Below, one piece after another: positions 47,278 to 57,347 of a stretch of DNA of 64,000 bases (position 1 is the first letter of the stretch; each line of letters opens with the position of its first letter). The stretch spans positions 3,720,001 to 3,784,000 of the forward strand of contig OZ038527.1 of assembly GCA_964036665.1 (NCBI GenBank). The letters run 5' to 3'. A program made the position numbers and the translations under genes. The DNA comes from Gordius sp. MW1. Taxonomy: Eukaryota; Nematomorpha; Gordioida; Gordea; Gordiidae. The notes under the pieces are model-generated. The model was not told where the DNA came from. It saw nothing but the letters and a program-made list of their open reading frames with translations, and ran no database searches.

Positions 47278-50200
47278 TTCTTCTTCTTCTTCATCTTCTT
47301 TATCAGTTATTGGGTCCCAGATTCGTGGGGTTTGTTTTGATAAGCTTCTTCCATCTTGATCGGGTGAGTGCCATGTCTTGACTATTCTCTTTAGTTTTCA
47401 TAACTTTATCGACTTGCCCTTTCCACGTGACAGGGGGTCGTCCTCTTCCTCTCTTCCCCGGTACCTCCATGTCCAGTACTTTTCGATTTACGTCATCCGT
47501 GTCCCTTCTTAGTATATGCCCATACCATCTTAGCCGATTTTCGTTAATCGCCATAGGTTGAATACCCATTTTTGTCATGAGAAAGTCATTCGTCATATGG
47601 TCGAGCTTAGTATACCCCAAGCTCCACCGTATCATTCTCATCTCTGTGGCTTGTAATAGCTTGCCTTCCGTGGTGTTTAGTGCCCATGTTTCACTTCCAT
47701 ATAGTAACACCGGTCTTACGATGGATTTGTAAGCTTTGCTCTTCAACCATATTGGCATTTTCTTGTCGCACATTACACCGGATATACTTCGCCATTTAAG
47801 CCATCCTTTTTGGATCCGGGCATTGACTTCAGTTGTGCAACCTCCCTCTTGATGTAGCATCGAGCCGAGGTATGTAAACCTGTCTACTTTGGGGTACTTT
47901 AGATGGTCATCCAGCGATGGGGTGCTTGTACCGTTCATTTCCATGTATACCGTTTTTCGATCGTTGACCTTTAAACCATATCCAGCTCCACTTTTCGGCT
48001 TCTTCGAATACTTTGTCCCTTGTTTCCTCGCATAGTACTATATCATCGGCATAGCATACACCATGGCGATGGCTTTTGAATGTCCCTCGTTATCGTGTCT
48101 ATAATTATATTAAATAAAAAGGGACTTAAAGCAGATCCTTGATGTAATCCAATTTTAACCCGAAAAGATTTAGAGTCTCCAACTGTCGTCCTAACGCAAG
48201 AGTTTGAGGCTTCATAAATATTTTTCATAAGCCGTATATATGCGTCAGGAATATTTTGTTTTCTCAGGCACCACCATATTAAATCGCGGGGGACCGTGTC
48301 ATAAGCTTTCTCCAAGTCGATAAAGACCATATGTAGGTCTTTCCTCTTTTCACTATACTTATCCATTATTTGTCTTAGTGCGAAGATTGGGTCGATTGTG
48401 GATTTGCCGGCCACAAATCCGAATTGATTCGCCGATATTTCCACCTCGTTTTTTAGCCTTGTTACTAAGATCGTTTCCATAAGCTTCAAGGAGTGGCAAG
48501 TTAGCTTGATACCTCTGTAATTGCCACAGTCTTGAGGGTCTCCTTTGCCTTTAAATAAGGGTATAATCGTGCTTGCTCTCCATTGATTAGGAATTCGCTC
48601 TTCTACCAATATCTTGTTAAGGAGGTTCGTCATGGTGGTGACTCCTTCTTCACGACATCCGAGCAATGCTTCTATAGGGATTCCATCTGGGCCATTTGCT
48701 TTGCCTTTTTGCATCTTGTTCATTTGTGTCCTAACTTCATCCTCCTGAAAGAGTTCGACCATACTTATATTCGGCTCAATTTTGGGAAGGGAATCTTTGT
48801 CATTTGCAATATTCATAAGTTTCTTAAAATATCCTTTCCATCTTTCCATCACTTCTTTTGGCTGGAATAAGGTTTGACCCTTCTCGTTTTTGACTATTTT
48901 AAGAACTCCGACATCGCGACTTTTCTTCTCCCTTATCTTGGCCAATTTGTACATAAGCCTATCGCCCCCTTTATGATCCAGTTTGTTTGCCATCTCGGTG
49001 TAGGCGGCATTCTTCGCTATTGCAACGGCCTTTTTTGCGGCCCTCTTTGCGTCCCTATACTCTTGATAATCCTCCGACTTTTTTGATTTATGCCACCGTC
49101 TATATAGATTTTTCTTGATGAAATCCCTAACCGATTTATCCCACCACCATAGTTCCCTAATCATAGCTTTGCCTCCTTTGGTCTGTCCTAAAACATGAAT
49201 CGCTGTTTCCTTAAGGTCCTTAGATAGCGTCTCCCAATCGTCGTCTACGTCTCTTTGCAACTTCCTTGCACCCAAGAGTGAGGAGGCTTTTTGATGATAT
49301 TGTTCGCTTGTCGACGTATCGTTCAGCCTTTCATATCGAATTCGAGGTTCATAGATCTTTCTTCTTTCGGGAAATACTCTTCTATCAAGATCCATAACAA
49401 GGGGACGATGTTGCCTGGCGATTTCTTCTCCCGGTATTACTTTGCAATCCTTGATACTCCATAAGTCCTTTCGCCGTTTAAGCGAATAGTCAATTTGACT
49501 AAAATGCTTCCCACTTCTATAGGTCACAATATGATCTTCTCGTTTTTGAAAATAGGTGTTAACGATCGCCATGTCATATGCTTGGGATAATTAAAGAAGT
49601 TTTTCCCCTTCTTTGTACTTCAGACCATGCCCATAGCCTCCATGATTGCGTTCATACCCGAGACGATCTTTCCCTACGTGAGCGTTGAAATCGGCCCCAA
49701 TAATTAGCTTTTCTTCGGGTCGGATTCCTTGTATTTCTTTTTCCAATGAATCGAAGAATATGTCTTTCTCTGATTTCATACACCCAATTTGGGGAGCATA
49801 CGCGCACATAACGGTTAGAAGGCCCCCTTGATCTGCAATCTTCACCCACATTAGCCTGTCGGAACAACGCTTGACTTCCACAACCTTGTCCTTGAACGAT
49901 TCGCTAAGAACGATACCGACCCTGTTTCTACGATTTGGTGACCCACTGTAGAAAAGCTTGTATCCTTCTCCTAATTCCCGAGCTTTCGTTCCGTTCCACC
50001 TCGTCTCTTGTAGGCAGGCGATGTGTACCTTTCTTCTTTTTAGCATTTGTGCTACCTCGATGCTCTTCCCCGTCAACGTTCCCACATTCCAACACGTTAT
50101 TCGCATTCTTTCAACAACTAATTTCCTTAACCGCCTTCGTTGTGAGTTGGGCAGTGACCCTAGTGTATTTTTCACATTGCACGGGCGGGGTATGCAGTGC

Positions 50201-50351
50201 GCGTCGTTTGTGGAGGACGCCCTAGCCTTTTCTTGTAAAATCTTGCTTGAAACTATCATAATTTTGGAGTTGGTTTTTATAGCCGGTTTCCGACCTGACG
50301 CCAACCCTCCACTTTTTGCACACGGACTTGGGACCGTCGTAGGTAGTGTTA
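47278..50351 (-). mobile_element. RTE-clade LINE, near full length, 15-bp target duplication
   Basis: It is flanked by TTTCTTATTCGATGC at 47263-47277 and 50352-50366. The minus-strand 3' end is a GAA-rich simple tail, as in RTE elements, and its length (~3.07 kb) is close to a full RTE. It encodes endonuclease and reverse transcriptase as described for the internal frames. Related pieces: 36947-37345 (same orientation, truncated) and 51590-53215 (opposite orientation, decayed). Confidence 0.92.
47303..50304 (-). pseudogene. LINE polyprotein (AP endonuclease plus reverse transcriptase), lightly disabled
   Basis: Frame 50304-49591 is the endonuclease: CWNVGTLTG, CLQETRWNG and IGADFNAHVG are the usual active-site blocks. 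An in-frame TAA at about 49591 separates it from 49572-48043 in the same frame, which completes the endonuclease (QIDYSL, RQHRPLVMDL) and starts the reverse transcriptase: IPLFKGKGDPQDCGNYRGI, GFVAGKSTIDPIF, FIDLEKAYDTVPR, GLHQGSALSPFLFN. The catalytic YADDIVLC lies just downstream (about 48035) in another frame. 47944-47303 continues in a third frame with the thumb/C-terminal part (RFTYLGSML, VLLYGSETWAL, LRWYGHILRR). So one nonsense change and two frameshifts near the YADD block disable an otherwise well-preserved copy. Confidence 0.9.
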
Positions 50352-50366
50352 TTTCTTATTCGATGC

Positions 50367-50547
50367 AAAGAAAGTAATTATGTATCTTGAACCTAAAATG
50401 ACTTAACCCTAACCCTAACCCTACAAAAACCTGCCCTTGCGAGACCGAAATCATAATATGAAAACGTGAGTAAGAAATTTTGTTTATTTCTTACGATTTG
50501 TGTTTTTACGAATGCGAAAAACACAAATCGGCGCTTCGTTATTTTTT
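50367..50547. other. Spacer with telomere-like triplet and 14-bp-stem hairpin
   Basis: (CCCTAA)3 lies at about 50406-50424. A perfect inverted repeat CGATTTGTGTTTTT (50494-50507) and AAAAACACAAATCG (50517-50530) encloses a 9-nt loop. Before the LINE arrived, this spacer separated two inverted copies of the GGAATGTCAGATC-containing sequence. Confidence 0.7.
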
Positions 50548-50630
50548 GGATCGAATAAGAAAATGGAATGTCAGATCATACAGTACAAGAATTTGGATCG
50601 TGTAACATTGGTCGAATATCAGCTTATTGT
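50548..50630 (+). repeat. Inverted copy of the ORF start at 47205-47277
   Basis: ATCGAATAAGAAAATGGAAT through TTTGGATCGTGTAACATTGG is repeated in opposite orientation at 47205-47277, apart from a 6-nt deletion and divergence after the ATTGG word. It is either the terminus of an inverted-repeat element or a duplicated, divergently oriented gene start. Confidence 0.65.
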
Positions 50631-50640
50631 AAAATAAATG

Positions 50641-50909
50641 TTGGCTCGTCAACTTGCCGAAAATCGTCTTGCCGAATTGAATGTCCCAAGTTTAAAAAAA
50701 GTCCTTCAATTAGAAAATGTCCCCCAACATATAAAAATATTAATAATTGAATTTCGGATTAAAGTTAAAATTTAGTTTCTTTTAATAAAATTGATAATTG
50801 CTATAGAAGGTACTCAATTTAGGGCCTTCTTTTTGATAATGGATAGATGTTCATTAGTGTCGCAGGGTGAATTCGGCAAGATGGTTTTCGGCGAGTTGAT
50901 AGGGCACCT
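50641..50909. mobile_element. MITE with TTGCCGAA inverted termini
   Basis: The left end contains AACTTGCCGAAAAT and TCTTGCCGAATT; the right end holds the inverted forms AATTCGGCAAGA and TTTTCGGCGAGTTG. Flanks AAATAAATG and AAATAAACA match at 7 of 9 positions, suggesting a 9-bp (MULE-type) target duplication. About 269 bp, non-coding. Confidence 0.65.
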
Positions 50910-50918
50910 AAATAAACA

Positions 50919-51589
50919 TACAGGGCATTTACAAAAATGATTCTGGGGGATAAAATACCAAGTATCGTTAGGACTTATTTAATTAGATTAATAAGGACAA
51001 AGTAAAGAATAAAGAGCTGAATTAACAAAAGCACTTAATAAAATGAACCAATGGTCTCAAGTCCGTGTGCTTAAAGTGAAGGTATCAGAAGGACCAGTTA
51101 TAAGAAATCTCTCCAAAATCATAATAATTTCACGTAAAACTTTGCAAAGGAAAGTGTGGTGTTCCACCCTTTCTCTTATTCATAATTTTAATTAACGTTT
51201 TTTATTATTACCCCTTGTACTCCTCCCGGTTGTTATCTACAAATTATATTCATTCAAATTTACTTTACGCGTAGTTAGGATGACTGATGAGTCATGATTG
51301 TTTATACCTCTACGATATAAATAGATTGTTAATATCTCTACGATATAAATAGATCGTTATTTTATTACCATCACAGATAGATATGTTATTATCACCGTGA
51401 AATAGCGAATATATAATGTTACCGCGCGTTCCCTCGTTAATTAATATATATATATATTTGGTGTAGTAGAATTTAAATAAAGAAAATGTAGCGCACGGAA
51501 AATTAAAGCTAATAAGTTTTTTCACGGAAAACTTTATCGCGGACAAATAAATTAATAAAATTGAAATAAAGTGCCTGCAAAGACGATAG
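50919..51589. other. Unassigned spacer
   Basis: No gene recognised. A ~32-bp unit with CTCTACGATATAAATAGAT is directly duplicated at about 51307-51355, and a short (TA)n run lies at 51445-51460. Confidence 0.5.
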
Positions 51590-53215
51590 AACCAATTAAA
51601 TAAATAAGTCTTTGTAAAACAAAATAGAAAGCTAGCACATTCACCATAAACAACGCGCACTGCATATCCCGCCCGTGCAATGTGAAAAATATACCATATT
51701 TACTGCTTGAGAGGACGGTTGAGGCGTCGTGGATATAATGCAAATAATATGCGGTAATGTGGGCACGTTGACAGAAAAGAGCATCGAGGTCGTACAACTG
51801 TTAAGAAAGAGAAAAGATACATATTGTCTGCCTACGTGAGACCAAGTGGAACGGAACCAAATCTCGCGAGTTAGGATAGGAGAGGGATACAAGTTATATA
51901 CAGTGGACCATAGAATTGTAGAAACTGCGTCAATATCTTTCTAAGTGAATCGGTCAAGGACAAGGTGATAAAAGTTAATCGCTATTACAGACTCATTTGC
52001 TTAAAATTGCGATCAAGGATGCCTTCTTGTTATGTGGAGGCATGCTCCCCCAAATTGGAATATGGAATCGGACTAAGACATATTCATCGATTTAATGGGA
52101 AAGGAAATACAAGGAATAGGACAGGTAGAAACGCTTATTGGAGCGAATTTAACACGTGCGGAAAGATTACCGTTTGTATGATTATGAAAACTAGTAGCAT
52201 AAAATCTTGAATTAGGAAGGAGAAAAGCTTCACCAAGATTCCAAGCATACGATGGCGATCGTTAACACGTATTTTCAAAATACGAAGATCATATTGTGTG
52301 TGGGAAGCATAAAATGACTCTTTTTGCATACAGCGAAAGGATTTATGGAGCATCAAAGATTGCAAAGTATAACTGAGATAATATATCGCCAGACAACATC
52401 GTCCACTTGTTGGGGATCTTGAAAGAAGAGTATTTCCAAGAAATGTGTATGAACCTCGATTTCGATACGAAAGGTTCAAGAATATAGACGAAGAATAAAT
52501 ACTATTGGAAAGCTGCGATCTTTTTGGTACCAGAAATGAAAGGGACGTAGACGACGATTGGGAGACGCTGACTCAGAGATTTTAGAATAGACCAAAGGAG
52601 GCAAAGAGAGAACTAGGATGACAAGAATCGGTTGGGGATTTCATCAAAACAAAGAAAATTTTATATATATGGTAGCATAAATAAAAAAAGTCAGAGGAGT
52701 ATCAAGAATGTAGGAAAGGAAGACAAAGAGAGCAACGAAAGAGTAAATGGACGTATAAATTAATAAATACTTTATTAAATATTAATCAAAAGGGAAACGT
52801 TTGCGAGAAAGTAAGTGATAAAGAAGTGTAAAACAAAGTGTAAAACACATCTTTATATAAACGAGAGCTAATCGAAATAATACATTAAGTCAATTACATT
52901 CAGTGGTAAATTTGCGAGCTATAAGTGATAATACAATTAGGTCAAGTAACGTCGCGAAGTAGTATGCCGCGAGTTATATTAGATAATTTAAATGAGTCAA
53001 TTAAAGTTTCGAAGTTAACTTAATGTAATATGCCGCGAGCGATCAATTAAATAGTAGTGGTCACTACAGACGACCTCTTGTTTCGTGGAAAGGACAATTA
53101 GGCAATGTTATGAAAATTAAGAAGGTAATTTAGGGCATTGCTCTTACCTGATCAAGATGCAAAAACTTATCAAAATCAACACCACGACTGTGGGACCTAA
53201 TACATGATAAAGTAG
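51590..53215 (+). mobile_element. Decayed RTE-type LINE, opposite orientation to 47278-50351
   Basis: The 5' part (about 51630-52750) matches the 5' UTR and endonuclease region of the intact element, for example ACGCGCACTGCATA followed by CCGCCCGTGCAATGTG at about 51655-51680. Endonuclease words survive in scattered frames. The 3' end (about 53045-53215) matches the GATCAAGATG... tail region. Most of the reverse transcriptase is missing; the intervening 52760-53040 is AT-rich, with two GCCGCGAG words of unknown origin. Many stops and indels: clearly older than its neighbour. Confidence 0.75.
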
Positions 53216-53314
53216 AAAAAGGCTATATTAGAATGAACCATTATTGTATTTTTATTCATTTTATTTATAATGCTGATTTTTCAGTTTCATCAAGCATTAT
53301 CAAATTCCTAAATT

Positions 53315-55001
53315 TAGGGATACGGACTCAATCGCGTTTAGTGACGAGTCTTGAAAAATTAAGTCGAGATCGAGATGAGAATTTCGACTACGAGACAAGA
53401 CTATACGAGATTTATCGCCGATATCTCTGCCTTAAAATTTTTTAATTGATTGTCATAATATAATAAATTGTGTGCATTTTCTATTTTGTAATTCACATTT
53501 AGGATGTTTAATATTATATAATTAGAATACTTCCGATATTGGTGAATATCCACACCTAAGTAGCGGCGTATAATTCATATTTTAATAATTTTTGCTTATT
53601 GAATAAAATATGACTGGCACTTAAAACATGTAATAATTTTTTAATACATTTATTGCATATTTATAACCCTAGCGTTAAAATATAATATATACACAAAGAC
53701 TTAAAGTGAGTTTTGTTGAAGTAGATTCCAAAAGCATCTTCAAATTTCGCGACAATTAATCATCCTATCTGATGTGATAATATTTTAAATCGACAATTAA
53801 TTAATCGAAATAATTGCATAAATTGGGCTACATAGGCCAAAGATTTTTTACGCAACCCATCGCCTTCTGTGCCTGCGGAACGATAGTCTACAAAGCTTTA
53901 GTTTAAATTTTTAGGAGTTTGTAAAGCTTGAACTTATTTAAACCTCTAAAATTCTCACGCCATAAATAACATTATGTATTTGTTTTGCCATTTGAATTAC
54001 CTTTCACATTATAGAGGTAGAATCACCAGTGAACTCTAATCCACTATATATTCTGTGCGATTTTGTACTACACTAAAATATATAAACATAAGCTTTAAAA
54101 TAAAAATATGGCTAATTTTTTTTAATTGAATAATTAAATATTTTGGGACGGGGTCTTACACTATAATAGAATCGTTTAATTTATGAATGTAATAGTATTT
54201 ACTCTAAAATTATATATGTGCAATTTAATGAAACCTCCAAACTCTTATTCCTACAGTAACAGTGATAACTTTATTGTTGTTTTTACAACGTTGTAATGTG
54301 TGCAGCTAAATACTTTTGTTATAAATATCAATAAAAAGTACCAACCCGCACCTTTTAGGTTTCTATAACATTATAATAATCATGCAATAACTTATTTGGA
54401 ATGAAGTGATGAAGGTTAGTTCAGATGGCTACAACTATTTTCTTAAATTCTTTATCTAAAAACATTACATTTTTTTGTCAATGCTAACTAAGGGTCCCAG
54501 CTAGTTCAAATATGCAAATGACACGTTTATACAGGCTTGAGATATGAAACGCCATTTTGATTATTGTGATTTTTGTTGAGTCTTAACTATAAATTGTTGA
54601 ATCTCCAAAGACAAAACACGAAACTAGATTGTTTTTTAAGTAATACAGTTTTGTATAGATATGTGATAGTGGGGTGATACACGTGATAGTGGGGTGATAG
54701 TGGAATGATACGCGCGAAAGTATAATTTGAATATTCTAGTGCAGTCTTATGCTGTTGCTCCCGCGTGATAGTGGGGTGATACGTGCGAAAGTAGAATTTA
54801 GTCTATAACATCTAATTTGAATACGACCGCGCAGTATGCAGTCTACAACAATTTTTTTATTTATATAGTATCTAAACATTTAGAGGAAAAACAGGATAGT
54901 TTAACGAGACCAAAGTTTTTCTATACAGAGATGAGACGAGATTTCTAATATTGGCACCCGAGACAAGATTTTGTTTTCGAGACCGAGAGATTGAAACACT
55001 A
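53315..55001. mobile_element. Non-autonomous hAT with perfect 8-bp target duplication
   Basis: The element starts TAGGGATACGG, ends GAAACACTA, and is flanked by CCTAAATT at 53307-53314 and 55002-55009. It is the paralogue of 10113-11989. GAGACGAG/CGAGACAAG-rich words lie near both ends. A short ~20-bp minisatellite built on GTGATAGTGGGGTGATAC sits at about 54664-54790. No transposase frame. Confidence 0.8.
54664..54790. repeat. GTGATAGTGGGGTGATAC minisatellite
   Basis: Three full and one variant copies of the word, interspersed with two CGCGAAAGTA/GTGCGAAAGTA blocks and GTGCAGTCTTATG. Absent from the paralogous hAT at 10113-11989. Confidence 0.75.
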
Positions 55002-55009
55002 CCTAAATT

Positions 55010-56509
55010 TTTAATCCCAATCCCAAATCCTTAACTCATTTTTAATATTATACCCCCCTAATTTACATAGAAAACATGGCATTTATAACGTATAACGTTT
55101 GGTTATTATAATAAAAAGCTTAAAAAAATCATTTATAGTCTTACTTTATTTATTAAAAGACTATTCAAATAGAATCTCATAGAATCGCAATGGTATTTGA
55201 TTAAAAAGGAATAATGTGCAAATACACATCCGAGAAAATCTATATAAAAAATATTGATTGTATTCTTCAAACGCGATTAATGGGGAGATAATATATATTG
55301 ACGGGTTACAGATCAAAGATCCCATTAATGCTCGCTTGCCTTGCTAGCGTAGATGGCGCTAGCACGCGGCATCTAACAGAGAGTGAGAAGAGGGGGAGTG
55401 GAGGCGTGCGTGCATTTACAACCAAGCGTGCGTGCATCGACAACAGGAAAGAAGCGTGCGTGCATCCACAACAGTTATACAATAACATCCTTATATGTAG
55501 TCCTTACCGTGTTTTTCAGTCGCTCTCCTTGGAACATTCTAAAACACTTCTCTTAGAACACCCACAAGTCTAATGACAAAGTCGGCGCCCATACGTCGCA
55601 TATCCATGACCAAGGGGCTACAACTGTGGAAAGCCATGTTATATTTACTCCTCCCCTCTTTAAACCATATAGATCTTGCTTGTATACATTTGTACACTAT
55701 TTTATAATTTAACTCAATTTCGGGATACTAACTAATTGAATTTATTGTATGTTTGATCTATAGTAACCGGAACTCCATTTCCTAACAAGTATCTACTTAT
55801 TAGGCCCTAAGTCGATATAGTACTTTAGCAAGTTATAACTGGCCAGAATTATGACTTACAAGTGATTGTGATAATATTTTACTCTATTATGCCATCCATA
55901 ATGCTATCATTTTGCCTGTAATTTTATCAGCTAAGTTGCGGTTATATAAATACACATTAAAATTAAAAACCGCAGAAAAACTTTATACGAATTAAAAATT
56001 TTAGTGCATGTTTAGTTCTGAATTTTTAATAAATAAGCATTCAAATTCATCCACCCTCCCTAATAAATTTTGTTTCAATTAAGTTATTAACACAATGATT
56101 ATAATATGCTATTAACTTTTTTAATGTTTATAGAGTATGATATATCATCATAACATCTCATTAAAGAACACTTTGAGGTACAAAATATCAACTGATGAGT
56201 ACAATTAAAAATGGGAGATTAACGTTGTCAGATTTGGTAAAATATAATAAAAAAAATATTATTGTTTAGGACTAAATATCAGAGTGATTATAATTTTTAT
56301 ATTGCGTCTTCTAATATTCGGGAAAATAGGACTTTACTCCGTTATGAAAAAAAGATGTGTCCTTCAATCAAATTAAGAAAAAAAGACTCAATAGGTAAAT
56401 AGTTGTTCCCTATTTATTTCAAGTTACAATTGAATATAGTTGCTCCATATTCAGTTTCAATTAGTGAAAATTGCACTGAGAAAATATGACTAATTTTCAA
56501 TTGATAAAA
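55010..56509. other. Unassigned region with a GC-rich block
   Basis: 55310-55480 is conspicuously GC-rich: TTGCTAGCGTAGATGGCGCTAG and three copies of GCGTGCGTGCAT followed by an ACAAC word. A 91-codon plus-strand frame (55298-55573) covers it but has no recognisable domain. The rest (55580-56509) is AT-rich with no recognised feature. Confidence 0.45.
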
Positions 56510-57347
56510 TTACACAGGTCTACAAATTTTGACTTTGTGATTCCATCCTGCAATCGGACCAATAATCCTGATAGAGAATTTAGCGCTGATCACAAATATG
56601 TTTTTAGTTTCTTTCCAAAACCTCCAGTTTTTTAGATAAATGAGGTTAAAGGTGTAAAAAATGGCCCTTTTAAGATATTTTGAAGTTGAATACCAACGCC
56701 ATTTTAAATTTATATGGAAAAAAATAAGTGTTTTTGTGTAGATTTAAGTCTCATCTCCCATTGTATTAATTAATTTTTTTATTGCACCTCTATCTTTAAA
56801 TTTATACGCGTTTACGTGAACCCCTTCCCCTTATCAAAATTCGTCCCACTATGTCTGGAAAAAGGAGTACATTAGAGTACATACTGCGTACACGATGTTT
56901 ACTAACACATATCTCTCTCCCTTTACCTACTCTCGTCTCTTTCTCCTCCACTCCCGCCCCCTTCATGTGTACTTGGAGAGATATGGGGGCGGGAGTGAGA
57001 GATGGAGAAAGGGAGAGAGATATGTGTTAGTAAACAGCGCGTGTGTAATATGTACTCTAATGCAGTGGTTCTTAACCTTTTTATACATGCGACCCCCCAA
57101 ATATTTTATAATTTTTTTGCGACCCCCCCATTTTTTTTATAATAATTTATATTTGTTAAATTATCTATTATATGATTTTTTATTATTGTTTCATTTTATT
57201 AAATAATAAACATAAAACACAACTTTATTATTTCATTATCTATTTAAAATTTAAATAGATAATGAAATAATATCAACATAAAAACTTCATAATTAAACAT
57301 AAAAACAATTCATTTATAATAAAAAGGATATGCATTCGGAAATATAT

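Noticed and set aside
48583-50377. Plus-strand ORFs opposite the LINE (48583-48870, 48874-49086, 49935-50225, 49958-50377)
   Set aside because: Antisense shadows of the endonuclease/reverse transcriptase frames.
50406-50424. True telomere or chromosome end
   Set aside because: Only three CCCTAA units, flanked by unrelated interspersed sequence on both sides.
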